Assembly (NCBI RefSeq): GCF_003054265.1
Contig: NZ_QBKT01000005.1
Span: forward strand, 62,001-126,000
DNA from: Kordia periserrulae
GTDB lineage: Bacteria; Bacteroidota; Bacteroidia; Flavobacteriales; Flavobacteriaceae
Direction: 5' to 3'
Length of the DNA stretch: 64,000 bases
In this document: piece by piece, positions 8,923 through 18,178 of the stretch
Position numbering within the stretch: the first letter of the stretch is position 1
How the letters are laid out: each line of letters begins with the position of its first letter
Translations under genes and position numbers: made by a program
The notes under the pieces: model-generated
The model's input: the letters and a program-made list of their open reading frames with translations, nothing else
The model's database searches: none
What the model was told of the DNA's origin: nothing

Positions 8923-10413
8923 TTGGAAAAACAGCAAAAAGAAGTTTCATCACAAACGCTCAAATTTAGCATCATCAATTATGTTGGTGCGGCTATTGGT
9001 ATTGTGTCAACGCTTTTTATTTATCCAAACGACAAAGAGTTTTTGGGTATTATTCGTTATATTTTTGACGGTGCACAAATTCTGATGGCGTTTTTCGTGT
9101 TTGGAACCTCGCAATCGCTGGTCAATTATTTTCCTCGCTTTAAAGAATCTGCTGAAAAGCGAAACGTTTTTTTCTCCACAACCTTGTTGATTGTCGTCGT
9201 AAACAGCATCTTGTTTTCTGTTATTTTCTTGTTGCTTGCCAATTCGTTTTCCAGTCTTTTGCCAGATTTTCATGCGTTTGATTATATCGCATATTCGGTG
9301 ATTGTTGGTTTTGCGTTCGCGATTATGGATGTATGCAAACGGCAAGCGTCTAACTATAAAAAAATTGCAATTCCGACGGTTTTAGAACGGTTTTCGATTA
9401 AACTATTCTTTCCAGCCATCTTTTTGCTCTACTTAGGAAACATCATCACGCTAGAAACAGGAAAAATCGTGTATGTACTTTGCTTTGTGATTATCATGTT
9501 GATTGCACTATGGTATGTGAAAAAGGTGGCGAATATTCAATTCCTATTCAAGCCCAAAAAAGTATTTCATCGTGCATTTAGAGGCGAATATATAAAGTAC
9601 AGTCTCTTTGCTTTTTTTAGTATTTTAGGTTCGTTATTGGCGTTTAAAATTGACGGAATTATGGTGCCAAATTTGATAGAAGAAGGCAATGCCATGACGG
9701 CAAACGGAACCTACAGTATTGGCGTGGTTTTGGCGGCAACACTCGCAATTCCTGCCATTGGTTTGTACACGATTTACAGTCCGATTATTACAGAATATAT
9801 TGCAAAAGATGAAATTACGTCGTTAGGGAAAAAGTATCAAGAAGTGTCAAAATTATTATTTGCTGTAGGCGGATTTTTGTTGTGTTGTATCTTTTTAGGT
9901 GTGAATGATTTATTTTCAATTTTGCCTACGCGAGAAAATTTAGCAGACACCATTCCCATCATTTTAATATTGAGTTTCAATGTTGTAATTGACATGACAA
10001 CTTCGTTCAATTCACACATTTTATTGTATTCCAAATACTATCGCTTCAACATGGTGGCGATTGCCATTTTAGTAGTGCTGAATATTTCGTTGAACATTTA
10101 TTTCATCAAGTATTTGCAATTGGGTATTGAAGGTGCGGCGTATGCCACGTTGATTTCTATGACACTATACAATACTATCAAATTGATTTTTATCTATTCA
10201 AAATATAAGATTCAACCGTTTACGCAAAAGCATCTTTGGTTGCTAATTTCTTTTGTAGGAACGGTAAGTTTGCTGAACAGTATTCCAACTACAAACTATA
10301 CTATTTTAGATATCGCTCTAAAAGTTGGCACCTGTATGCTTGTCAACGGAATCGTGATTTACAAACTCCGAATGATTCCTGCAGTCAATGATTGGATTGC
10401 AGAAAGGTTTTAA
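8923..10413 (+). CDS. Wzx-like polysaccharide flippase
   Basis: A 496-residue multi-pass membrane protein of the MOP superfamily (polysaccharide biosynthesis / oligosaccharide flippase type), which moves lipid-linked glycans across the inner membrane. It shows about 12-14 hydrophobic segments, starting with FSIINYVGAAIGIVSTLFIYP and ending with segments near residues 440-485. The start is a TTG (TTG GAA AAA CAG). No in-frame ATG lies near it, and the first helix would be lost with a later start. The glycosyltransferase and methyltransferases in the preceding 8 kb fit a role in exopolysaccharide or O-antigen export, but no polymerase (Wzy) is visible here. Confidence 0.85.
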   Translation: MEKQQKEVSSQTLKFSIINYVGAAIGIVSTLFIYPNDKEFLGIIRYIFDGAQILMAFFVFGTSQSLVNYFPRFKESAEKRNVFFSTTLLIVVVNSILFSVIFLLLANSFSSLLPDFHAFDYIAYSVIVGFAFAIMDVCKRQASNYKKIAIPTVLERFSIKLFFPAIFLLYLGNIITLETGKIVYVLCFVIIMLIALWYVKKVANIQFLFKPKKVFHRAFRGEYIKYSLFAFFSILGSLLAFKIDGIMVPNLIEEGNAMTANGTYSIGVVLAATLAIPAIGLYTIYSPIITEYIAKDEITSLGKKYQEVSKLLFAVGGFLLCCIFLGVNDLFSILPTRENLADTIPIILILSFNVVIDMTTSFNSHILLYSKYYRFNMVAIAILVVLNISLNIYFIKYLQLGIEGAAYATLISMTLYNTIKLIFIYSKYKIQPFTQKHLWLLISFVGTVSLLNSIPTTNYTILDIALKVGTCMLVNGIVIYKLRMIPAVNDWIAERF

Positions 10414-10429
10414 TGTGTCAATTGTTTGA

Positions 10430-10650
10430 TTTGAAATTGAAGTTTATGAGTTTATATGTTTAAGAGTTTAGGGTTTGAAAAATCTCAATTCTCAATACTA
10501 ACATCTCAAATCTATTTCAAAATTTCACAACACGTCAGTTCGAGTGTTTTTCGGCAAGAAAAATGTATCGAGAACAGCTATGAATCTCTATAGTTTAAAG
10601 GTTTATATATTTAAATTTTGAATAATTCAACACCCAACATTCAACATTCA
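10430..10650. repeat. composite intergenic repeat, copy 1 (type A hairpin)
   Basis: This fills the convergent gap between the flippase and mscL genes. The core at 10534-10582 runs from GTCAGTTCGAGTG to TATCGAGAACAGCTATG, with an inner stem TTTTTC/GAAAAA. It is followed by AT-rich sequence ending in CAACATTCAACATTCAAAATT, a tail shared with the copies near 12.0, 36.2 and 37.4 kb. No coding content was seen. Confidence 0.85.
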
Positions 10651-10663
10651 AAATTTAGAAAAA

Positions 10664-11116
10664 CTACTTAACAGCATTTTTCTCAGCAATTTCCAGTTGC
10701 TTCTCTAGCAATTCCGTCATACGATTGAGCAATTCAATATCTTTTGGTGTGGCAACTGTGGTGTTTTTTGGATCTTGTGCTTTTTGTCGAATCGAATTCA
10801 TGAATTTTACCACTAAAAACACCGTAAAACCAATAATAGCAAAATCGAGTAGTACTTCTAGTAGTTTTCCGTACGCAATCGAAACTTCTTGCACTGTAGC
10901 TTGTCCGTCTACTAAGATGGCTTCTCGTAGTATCAGTTTTTTGTCTGACCAGTTAATTCCGTCAGTCATCAAAGAAAGAGGCGGAAGTAGCACTTCTTTT
11001 ACCAACACATCAATCACTTTATTGAACGCCGCACCGATAATCACTCCAATGGCGATGTCAATCATATTTCCTTTTACAGCAAATTCTTTAAACTCTTTGA
11101 ATAGACGTAATTTCAT
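10664..11116 (-). CDS. mscL: large-conductance mechanosensitive channel MscL
   Basis: A 150-residue MscL. The conserved N-terminal helix and first membrane segment are LFKEFKEFAVKGNMIDIAIGVIIGAAFNKVI, here given as KEFAVKGNMIDIAIGVIIGA at residues 10-30. The periplasmic loop is about residues 50-75, TM2 is around residues 83-105 (LLDFAIIGFTVFLVVKFMN) and a charged C-terminal helical bundle ends the protein. It forms the inner-membrane pore that opens under hypo-osmotic shock. Length is typical of the family. The gene stands alone, convergent with the flippase gene across a repeat-filled gap. Confidence 0.96.
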   Translation of the reverse strand: MKLRLFKEFKEFAVKGNMIDIAIGVIIGAAFNKVIDVLVKEVLLPPLSLMTDGINWSDKKLILREAILVDGQATVQEVSIAYGKLLEVLLDFAIIGFTVFLVVKFMNSIRQKAQDPKNTTVATPKDIELLNRMTELLEKQLEIAEKNAVK

Positions 11117-11186
11117 ATTTTATTTTTTGTAAAAATAGCAATCCTTTTTGAATCTTTTCAATACTATTAATGACTACTAAAATCGT

Positions 11187-11194
11187 TATTTTTG
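11187..11194 (+). promoter_or_regulatory. -7 box upstream of the glutathione peroxidase gene
   Basis: TATTTTTG matches TAnnTTTG and lies 28 bases before the ATG. A purine-rich stretch (GAAAGAAAAAGAAAAAAAG) between the box and the start may serve as the leader. No clear -33 element. Confidence 0.5.
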
Positions 11195-11222
11195 TAGAAA
11201 GAAAAAGAAAAAAAGAATTGTT

Positions 11223-11747
11223 ATGAAATTAATCAATCGCGCCAAACTGAGTACGGAAAAGATACAAAATGTTCCAACATCAATCTACGATATTGAACTG
11301 AACGATTTGCAAGGAAATCCGATGTCCTTATCAGATTTTAAAGGAAAGAAAATGCTGTTTGTCAATGTAGCTTCCAAATGCGGATTCACCAAACAATACA
11401 AAGAATTACAAGAATTAAGCGATACATATAAAGATGAATTGGTAGTCATTGGTTCGCCATGCAATCAATTTGGGAAACAAGAACCTGGCAACGCTTCACA
11501 AATTCAGGAGTTTTGTCAGGTAAACTTTGGAGTCACCTTTCCGCTGACGGAAAAATTGGAAGTCAAAGGAAAAAAACAGCATCCGTTGTACACGTGGTTG
11601 ACACATAAAGAACTGAACGGCAAGAAAGGTTCAAGCGTAAAATGGAATTTTCAAAAGTATGTAGTAGATGAGAATGGTGAATTTATCAATTATTACTATT
11701 CCCTCACAAAACCCATGAGTTCGAAGATTACGAAGTATTTGGGTTGA
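11223..11747 (+). CDS. glutathione peroxidase family protein
   Basis: A 174-residue thioredoxin-fold peroxidase (GPx/BsaA type), which reduces hydroperoxides, most likely with thioredoxin as donor in bacteria. The catalytic Cys is at residue 53 in NVASKCGFTKQY, the Gln is in GSPCNQFGKQEPG, and Trp-Asn are in VKWNFQKYVVDENG, so the Cys-Gln-Trp-Asn set is complete. There is no signal peptide, so it is cytoplasmic. It is preceded by its own -7 box and followed by a long non-coding repeat region, so it is probably monocistronic. Confidence 0.95.
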   Translation: MKLINRAKLSTEKIQNVPTSIYDIELNDLQGNPMSLSDFKGKKMLFVNVASKCGFTKQYKELQELSDTYKDELVVIGSPCNQFGKQEPGNASQIQEFCQVNFGVTFPLTEKLEVKGKKQHPLYTWLTHKELNGKKGSSVKWNFQKYVVDENGEFINYYYSLTKPMSSKITKYLG

Positions 11748-11755
11748 TTTGAAAA

Positions 11756-12262
11756 TATATTTGTCAGATTGAGCGCAGTCGAAATTGCTAGGGAACGTTG
11801 TGTTTCAAAGCACTTCTCGATACATTTTTCTTTCATTTCGACAAACTCAATGTGTAGAAAAATACTCGAAGTGACGGCTTTTTTAATGTATTAATTTGAA
11901 AATGTACCAATGGTTTATTGTTTGCTCTTTGGAGTTTATAAGTTTAGAGTTTAGCGTAATTTAAAATTCAACATCCAACATTCAAAATTTTAGTTTCAAA
12001 GCACTTCTCGATACAAAATCTTTTCAAGATTTCACTCGAAGTGACAGTTTGGGGTTTGAAGTTAAAGAGGTTAGTTGAAAAAAATCTCACTACTCACTAC
12101 TCATTTCTCAATACTATCTCAAGTTCCACAAGACGTCAGTTCGAGTGGCGAACACTAGTTCGTTGTATCGAGAACAGCTATGAATTTCTAATCTAAAAGC
12201 ACATTGTGCGGTCTAACAGCGAGTAATTTACAATTCAGCATCCAACATTTAACATTCAAAAT
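11756..12262. repeat. composite intergenic repeat, copies 2a-2c, about 500 bp non-coding
   Basis: This gap between the convergent peroxidase and proC genes holds no gene. It has three hairpin cores: 11811-11875 (CACTTCTCGATA ... ACTCGAAGTGAC, inner stem TTTTTCT/AGAAAAA), 12002-12045 (inner stem AAATCTTTTCAAGATTT) and 12135-12182 (GTCAGTTCGAGTG ... TATCGAGAACAGCTATG, inner stem GAAC/GTTC). Between them, 11893-12000 is almost the same as the reverse complement of about 36205-36330. A short piece, TTGAGCGCAGTCGAAA at 11769, matches the inverse of the fragment near 23540. Confidence 0.88.
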
Positions 12263-12270
12263 CCAGAGTA

Positions 12271-13062
12271 TCAATCCTTCTGAATCGTTTCAATAGAAGT
12301 CTTAATTCCTTTGATAAGTGACGAACTAAAACCTTGATGTTCCATTTCGTTCAAACCTGCAATGGTACAGCCTTTTGGTGTGGTTACTTTATCAATTTCT
12401 TCTTCCGGATGATTGCCGTTTTGAAGTAACAATTCACTAGCACCTTTTACCGTTTGCGATGCGATTTTCGTTGCGGTTTTGGCATCAAATCCAATTTCAA
12501 TGCCGCCTTGAATCATCGCGCGGATAAAACGCAATACGTAGGCAATTCCACACGCGCCAAGAACCGTAGCTGCATCCATCAAACTTTCGTCAATTTCAAT
12601 GGTTTCGCCTAAAGAGTCAAAAATCAATTTCGCTTTAGACATGTTTGCTGCGGAAGCGTTTTTCGTAGCTAAACACGTCAACGATTCGCCAATTGCCGCC
12701 GCCGTATTGGGCATGGCACGAACAATTTGCACTGTATCAGAAACACACGATTTTAGTTGTTCTATAGAGAAATCACTAATCACAGAAATCACCAAATGAT
12801 TTTCAGTGATATACGGCGCTAATTCTTTTAATACACTTTCAATGCGATACGGTTTTAAGGCAAAAATTAAGATTTTCGATTGCTGTACTGCCAAGATATT
12901 ATCGGAAGTGGTATGTACGCCTATAGCTTTCAAATCGTCCAACAATGCTACTTTTGTGCGCGTCACATACATTTGCGAAGGATTGTGTTGTTTTAGCAAT
13001 CCTTGCGCAATGGATTTTCCTAAATTTCCACCGCCAATAATGGCAATTGTATCGTGATTCAT
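12271..13062 (-). CDS. proC: pyrroline-5-carboxylate reductase
   Basis: Catalyses the last step of proline synthesis, reducing pyrroline-5-carboxylate with NAD(P)H in the cytoplasm. The Rossmann motif is IAIIGGGNLGKSIAQGLL at the N-terminus. The C-terminal dimerisation domain contains the family signature, here DKVTTPKGCTIAGLNEME. I chose the ATG at 13062 (MNHDT), which gives 263 residues, over the upstream ATG at 13080, because it sits just after the stop of the preceding gene (13064) and directly before the Rossmann motif. It follows the KASIII-like gene with no gap, so the two are surely one transcript. Confidence 0.94.
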   Translation of the reverse strand: MNHDTIAIIGGGNLGKSIAQGLLKQHNPSQMYVTRTKVALLDDLKAIGVHTTSDNILAVQQSKILIFALKPYRIESVLKELAPYITENHLVISVISDFSIEQLKSCVSDTVQIVRAMPNTAAAIGESLTCLATKNASAANMSKAKLIFDSLGETIEIDESLMDAATVLGACGIAYVLRFIRAMIQGGIEIGFDAKTATKIASQTVKGASELLLQNGNHPEEEIDKVTTPKGCTIAGLNEMEHQGFSSSLIKGIKTSIETIQKD

Positions 13063-13063
13063 T

Positions 13064-14122
13064 TTAGTATTTGTAAACAATCGCGTTGATGTTCATTCCT
13101 GCACCAACACTAGCAAACATAATAATATCGCCTTTTTGAATGTTTTGATTTTCTACTTCTCCTTTGGAAACCATGTCAAATAATGTCGGAATGGTAGCAA
13201 CTGAACTGTTTCCAAATTTGTGAATATTCATCGGCATGATACCTTCTGGCATTTCTTGATTGTATAACTTGTAAAAGCGTTCTACAATAGCTTCGTCCAT
13301 TTTTTCGTTGGCTTGATGAATAAAGATTTTCTTCAAGTCTTTGATGTCAATATTACTTTTATCTAAACACGCTTTCATTGCCAATGGCACATTTGTTAGT
13401 GCAAATTCGTAAATCTTACGTCCAAACATTTTGATGTAGCGCGTGTCTTTACACAATTCCTGATTGTTCGATTTTCCAAAGTATAAATAATAGGCTTCGT
13501 CATACGTAAATGTTGCAGTTTCGTGAGTGATAATACCGCCTTCATCGTTGGAAGCTTCTATAATAGTTGCACCAGCACCATCCGAATAAATCATGGAATC
13601 ACGGTCGTATTTGTCTACTACTCTTGACAAGGTTTCTCCACCAATTACTAAGCATTTTTTCGCTATTCCTGCTTTGATAAATGCATTTGCTTGAATGACA
13701 CCTTCTGCCCAACCTGGACAGCCAAAAAGAATATCATATGCTACACATTTTGGGTTTTTGATGCGTAGACTGTGTTTTACTCTACTTGCCAAACTTGGTA
13801 AAATATCACTTTGAATGGTGTTGTGTTTTACATCTCCAAAGTTGTGAGCAAAAATGATATAGTCTAATTCTTCGGGATTGATATTTGCATCTGCAATAGC
13901 TTTTTCGGCGGCAAAGAATGCCAAATCAGAAGCATTGTGGTGTTGTTTAGCATATCTACGTTCACGAATTCCTGTAATAGATTTGAATTTTTTGATGATG
14001 ATGTCGGTGTTTTGTTTAAACGGACTACCATCTTCATTTAGGAATTGGTGTTGGTGAAAATCTTCATTAGTTTCAATTTCTGAAGGAATAAAGCTTCCTG
14101 TACCAGTAATTCTAACGTTCAT
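13064..14122 (-). CDS. 3-oxoacyl-ACP synthase III-like (FabH family) enzyme
   Basis: A 352-residue thiolase-fold condensing enzyme. The triad is complete: Cys135 in LFGCPGWAEG, His269 in IFIHQANEK and Asn305 in HKFGNSSVAT. FabH starts fatty-acid synthesis by condensing acyl-CoA with malonyl-ACP. This protein carries the internal loop DEAYYLYFGKSNNQELCKD and is longer than housekeeping FabH (about 320-330), so it may be a KASIII paralogue with another acyl donor. It is not next to plsX or rpmF as housekeeping fabH often is, but directly before proC. Confidence 0.85.
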   Translation of the reverse strand: MNVRITGTGSFIPSEIETNEDFHQHQFLNEDGSPFKQNTDIIIKKFKSITGIRERRYAKQHHNASDLAFFAAEKAIADANINPEELDYIIFAHNFGDVKHNTIQSDILPSLASRVKHSLRIKNPKCVAYDILFGCPGWAEGVIQANAFIKAGIAKKCLVIGGETLSRVVDKYDRDSMIYSDGAGATIIEASNDEGGIITHETATFTYDEAYYLYFGKSNNQELCKDTRYIKMFGRKIYEFALTNVPLAMKACLDKSNIDIKDLKKIFIHQANEKMDEAIVERFYKLYNQEMPEGIMPMNIHKFGNSSVATIPTLFDMVSKGEVENQNIQKGDIIMFASVGAGMNINAIVYKY

Positions 14123-14303
14123 ACTGCTTTTATTTTAAAGGTTTTAATCTACTAAATTAATAATTATACTTTTGTAATTATTTAGTTGTCGCTTCTAAAA
14201 AATCATTTTTAAGGAAATAATAGTAAACGGTTTATTTTTTGAATAATTTACAATAAAGTATGCTTAAAATTACTAATTATTCAAAGAAATTTAAAAGAGA
14301 TTT

Positions 14304-14334
14304 AAAAAAAAGGAGCGTTTGTGTAAAACGCTCC
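14304..14334 (-). terminator. Rho-independent terminator of gcvP
   Basis: On the minus strand GGAGCGTTT and AAACGCTCC form a perfect 9-bp stem with a 5-base loop, followed directly by eight Ts (the A run at 14304-14311). It lies 32 bases after the gcvP stop codon. Confidence 0.9.
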
Positions 14335-14365
14335 AAATGATATTTATCAACTGTTTTTTGAATGT

Positions 14366-17212
14366 TTATGCTTCTGCATAGGCTTCAATTGGCGCACAAG
14401 TACAGATTAAGTTTCGATCTCCGTACGCATCGTCTACACGACGCACTGAAGGCCAAAATTTATTGTCTGCTACATACGGTAACGGAAACGCTGCTTTTTG
14501 TCGTGAGTATGGAAGATTCCATTCATCAGTCGTTAACATACTTAGGGTATGTGGTGCGTTTTTCATCACGTTATTGGTATCGCTAGCACTTGCTTCTGAG
14601 ATTTCTTCAAAAATTGATAGCATTGCATCACAGAATCGGTCTAACTCCGCTATGCTTTCGCTTTCTGTTGGTTCAATCATAATCGTTCCATTTACTGGGA
14701 ACGACACGGTTGGCGCGTGGAAACCGTAATCCATCAAACGTTTTGCGATGTCCGTAACTTCAATTCCGTGTTGTTTGAAAGGTCTGCAATCAATAATCAT
14801 TTCGTGCGCACAGCGTCCACGTTCATTGGTGTATAAAATAGTGTACTGCTTTTCTAAACGACCTTTGATGTAGTTGGCGTTCAAAATAGCATATTCCGTA
14901 GCTTCGGTCAATCCTTTTGAGCCTAACATGGTAATGTATCCATACGAAATTAAACACACCAAAGCGCTTCCCCAAGGAGCTGCAGAAATTGCGGTAATTG
15001 CTTGATCGCCACCAGTTTCAATCAAAGGATTGCTTGGTAAGAATGGGGTTAAGTGTTCTGCGACACAAATTGGTCCAACACCAGGGCCACCACCGCCATG
15101 TGGAATGGCGAATGTTTTGTGTAAGTTTAAGTGACAAACATCAGCGCCAATCGTTGCAGGGTTGGTCAATCCTACTTGTGCGTTCATGTTTGCACCGTCC
15201 ATATACACTTGTCCACCATTATCGTGAATAATTTTAGTAATTTCTTTAATCGTAGCTTCAAAAACTCCGTGTGTAGAAGGATACGTTACCATCAACGCGG
15301 CTAGATTGTCTTTGTGTAACAATGCTTTTTCGCGTAAATCGTCTACATCAATGTTTCCATTGTCAGAAGTTTTGGTAACCACCACTTGCATTCCTGCCAT
15401 CACAGCACTTGCAGGATTTGTTCCGTGTGCCGATGAAGGAATTAAACAGATGTTTCTGTGTGTGTCACCTCTCGATTCGTGATAGGCTCTAATCACCATC
15501 AATCCAGCAAATTCTCCTTGCGCACCAGAGTTTGGTTGCAAAGAAGTTCCTGCGAATCCTGTAACTACATTTAGTTGATGTGTTAATTCTTTTAGTAATA
15601 TTTGATAGCCTTCTGCTTGGTCAACTGGGACAAAAGGGTGAATATTATTCCACTGAGGTGAACTTAACGATAACATTTCCGCCGCAGCGTTCAATTTCAT
15701 CGTACAAGAACCCAAGGCAATCATGGAGTGATTTAGCGATAAATCTTTACGTTCTAGTTTTTTGATGTAACGCATCATTTCCGTTTCCGAATGGTAACTG
15801 TTGAATACTGCTTCTTCCATGAATGCAGTTTTACGTACTACAGAAGGCAATATTTTTGAGGTGTTATTTTCTTGGATAGCTACCGTTTCTTTTACAGCAA
15901 CTGCCGCAAAGATGAAGATAATATCTTGTAAATCTTGTTGAGAAGTTGCTTCGTTTAGAGAAATGGCAACCGTTTCTTCGTCAATGTATAAAAAGTTGAC
16001 TTCGTTGTATTCTGCAATTTCTTTCACTTTTGCAGCGTCTGCTTTGATGACAATTGTATCAAAGAACGAAGTGTTTGTTTGCTCAAAACCTAATGTTTCT
16101 AAGGCATTTGCCAAACTTACCGCATTTGCGTGTACTTTGTTGGCGATGTAGCGCAATCCGTTTGGTCCGTGATATACAGCGTACATTCCTGCCATAACGG
16201 CTAGCAATACTTGTGCGGTACAGATGTTAGAAGTTGCTTTGTCTCGTTTAATATGTTGCTCACGCGTTTGCAATGCCATACGCAAGGCGCGATTTCCGTC
16301 GGTATCTTTGGTAACACCGATGATTCTTCCTGGAATGCTTCGTTTGTAGGCTTCTTTTGTTGCGAAAAATGCTGCGTGCGGTCCACCATATCCTAAAGGA
16401 ATTCCAAAACGCTGTGTGGTTCCTACCACAACATCTACACCGAAATTTCCTGGCGATTCTAGTAATACCAAACTTAAAATGTCTGCAGCTACTGCAACTT
16501 TAATATCATTTTCGTTGGCTTTTTCTGTGAATGCTCTGTAATCAAATATTTGTCCGTATTTGCCTGGATATTGCAATAAAGCACCAAAATAGTCTGAAGA
16601 AAAGTCAAACGTTTCATGATTTCCAATGACCAACTCAATACCAATTGGAATGGCGCGAGTTTTTAGCAATGAAATGGTTTGTGGTAGTACTTCTTCCGAC
16701 ACAAAAAACTTCACCACATTGTCTTTTTTCTGCGCTCTTGATCGCACGCCGAATAGCATAGTCATGGCTTCTGCTGCTGCGGTACTTTCGTCCAAAAGTG
16801 ACGCATTGGCAAGTTCCATTCCTGTCAATTCCGTAACTACCGTTTGGAAGTTTAACAACGCTTCCAATCGTCCTTGCGCTATTTCCGCTTGGTATGGCGT
16901 GTAGGCTGTATACCAACCTGGATTTTCTAAAATATTGCGTTGAATTACTGGCGGAGTTACGGCTTCGTGGTATCCTAAACCAATATATGTTTTGAAAATT
17001 TTATTGTGACCTGCAAGCTGTTGCATGTGCGCTAAAAATTCGTTCTCGCTCAATCCTTCTGGAAGAGCAAGTGCTTCTCGCAAACGAATTCCGTCAGGAA
17101 TAGTTTCGTTCATTAAGTGTTCAATGGAGTCCACTCCGATAGTTTCTAACATTTGTGGAACATCTTTCGAGCGAATTCCATTATGTCTCAATGAAAAAGA
17201 ATCAGTTTTCAT
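14366..17212 (-). CDS. gcvP: glycine dehydrogenase (decarboxylating), P protein
   Basis: A 948-residue fused P protein of the glycine cleavage system. It decarboxylates glycine with pyridoxal phosphate and passes the aminomethyl group to the lipoyl H protein. The N-terminal half starts FSLRHNGIRSKDVPQML. The PLP lysine is Lys699 in HLNLHKTFAIPHGGGGPG. Length matches the usual single-chain form of about 950. The other system genes (gcvT, gcvH) are not nearby, as is common in Bacteroidota. It has its own promoter box and a strong terminator, so it is monocistronic. Confidence 0.97.
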   Translation of the reverse strand: MKTDSFSLRHNGIRSKDVPQMLETIGVDSIEHLMNETIPDGIRLREALALPEGLSENEFLAHMQQLAGHNKIFKTYIGLGYHEAVTPPVIQRNILENPGWYTAYTPYQAEIAQGRLEALLNFQTVVTELTGMELANASLLDESTAAAEAMTMLFGVRSRAQKKDNVVKFFVSEEVLPQTISLLKTRAIPIGIELVIGNHETFDFSSDYFGALLQYPGKYGQIFDYRAFTEKANENDIKVAVAADILSLVLLESPGNFGVDVVVGTTQRFGIPLGYGGPHAAFFATKEAYKRSIPGRIIGVTKDTDGNRALRMALQTREQHIKRDKATSNICTAQVLLAVMAGMYAVYHGPNGLRYIANKVHANAVSLANALETLGFEQTNTSFFDTIVIKADAAKVKEIAEYNEVNFLYIDEETVAISLNEATSQQDLQDIIFIFAAVAVKETVAIQENNTSKILPSVVRKTAFMEEAVFNSYHSETEMMRYIKKLERKDLSLNHSMIALGSCTMKLNAAAEMLSLSSPQWNNIHPFVPVDQAEGYQILLKELTHQLNVVTGFAGTSLQPNSGAQGEFAGLMVIRAYHESRGDTHRNICLIPSSAHGTNPASAVMAGMQVVVTKTSDNGNIDVDDLREKALLHKDNLAALMVTYPSTHGVFEATIKEITKIIHDNGGQVYMDGANMNAQVGLTNPATIGADVCHLNLHKTFAIPHGGGGPGVGPICVAEHLTPFLPSNPLIETGGDQAITAISAAPWGSALVCLISYGYITMLGSKGLTEATEYAILNANYIKGRLEKQYTILYTNERGRCAHEMIIDCRPFKQHGIEVTDIAKRLMDYGFHAPTVSFPVNGTIMIEPTESESIAELDRFCDAMLSIFEEISEASASDTNNVMKNAPHTLSMLTTDEWNLPYSRQKAAFPLPYVADNKFWPSVRRVDDAYGDRNLICTCAPIEAYAEA

Positions 17213-17252
17213 CAGCTATGTGTTTCTTTTTTATAGTTGTGCTTATAACGTG

Positions 17253-17260
17253 CAAAAATA
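17253..17260 (-). promoter_or_regulatory. -7 box of the gcvP promoter
   Basis: On the minus strand TATTTTTG, a full TAnnTTTG match, 41 bases upstream of the gcvP ATG. No glycine-riboswitch-like structure was recognised in the short leader. Confidence 0.55.
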
Positions 17261-17347
17261 CAACTAAAAAATTACTTCTAAGCAATTTTATAAGTCGGCG
17301 AATACGGAAAGTTTTTAACGAAAAAGTTGGGTTATGAACAGTTTGGT

Positions 17348-17355
17348 TATTTTTG
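17348..17355 (+). promoter_or_regulatory. -7 box almost touching a start codon
   Basis: TATTTTTG lies four bases before the ATG at 17360, and a TTG sits 18 bases further upstream as a possible -33 element. If used, the transcript would begin at or inside the first codons, so translation would be leaderless or begin at a later codon. Confidence 0.45.
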
Positions 17356-17359
17356 TGTA

Positions 17360-18178
17360 ATGAATGTTTTCAAAAGGCTTTTCGATTTTTATTTAGATAG
17401 CAGTATTCATATAGGATTAAGCGTATATGCATTGACGTATACGACGTTGATTTTTTTCAAAATGCCGTATGACGAAGCTGTTTTATATTTCACATTTTAT
17501 AGTACGATTGTGACGTATAATTTTATAAAATATGGAAGTTCAGCAAAGCAATATTTTTTTGTCGCCACTCGATACTTGCGATATATACAAATTTTGAGTT
17601 TTGTGTGTTTCGTATTGGCGTGTTATTATGCGCTTCAATTGCAATTGAAAACGTTGTTCGTAGCTGTTGGATTGGGCTTGTTGTCTACTTTATATATTTT
17701 ACCATTTTTACCCAAACAGAAAAATCTACGAACGTTACCAGGCTATAAAATTGCAGTTGTGGCGTTGTGTTGGACAGGCGTTACGGTAGTTTTACCTTTG
17801 CTAAATGCAGATGTTTCCTTAGTAGAAACCAACGTGTTTTTACTGTGCTTACAGCGTTTTCTCTTGATTTTGATTTTGATGATTCCGTTTGAGATTAGCG
17901 ACATGTCGTATGATGACGCAGCTTTAGGAACTTTGCCACAACGATTGGGAATTTTGCAAACGAAGCGACTCGCCTATGTGTGGATTCTGTTGTTTATTGT
18001 GTTGGAATTTTATCTTAGAAATGCTTTCTCAGTAGCGTTTTTTATTGCTGCTGGAATTGGATTGTTGTTGATTGTATCTATTTGGCAATCGCGCATAAAA
18101 AAATCGAAATACTTTACTGCTTTTTGGGTGGAAAGTATTCCGATTGTATGGTTTTTACTGTTGTTACTTTGTACTTAG
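17360..18178 (+). CDS. multi-pass membrane protein, UbiA-like
   Basis: A 272-residue hydrophobic protein with about eight membrane segments, for example HIGLSVYALTYTTLIFF, YIQILSFVCFVLACYYAL and FLLILILMIPFE. The segment FEISDMSYDDAALGTLPQRLG, shortened here to EISDMSYDDAALGTLPQRLG, resembles the second acidic motif of UbiA-type prenyltransferases, but the first NDxxD motif is weak (TYNFIKYG in its place), so enzyme activity is unsure. The ATG at 17360 is preferred over 17327 because the extra 11 residues (MGYEQFGYFCV) come from the promoter region. It converges with the small anti-sigma-like gene with overlapping stop codons. Confidence 0.7.
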   Translation: MNVFKRLFDFYLDSSIHIGLSVYALTYTTLIFFKMPYDEAVLYFTFYSTIVTYNFIKYGSSAKQYFFVATRYLRYIQILSFVCFVLACYYALQLQLKTLFVAVGLGLLSTLYILPFLPKQKNLRTLPGYKIAVVALCWTGVTVVLPLLNADVSLVETNVFLLCLQRFLLILILMIPFEISDMSYDDAALGTLPQRLGILQTKRLAYVWILLFIVLEFYLRNAFSVAFFIAAGIGLLLIVSIWQSRIKKSKYFTAFWVESIPIVWFLLLLLCT

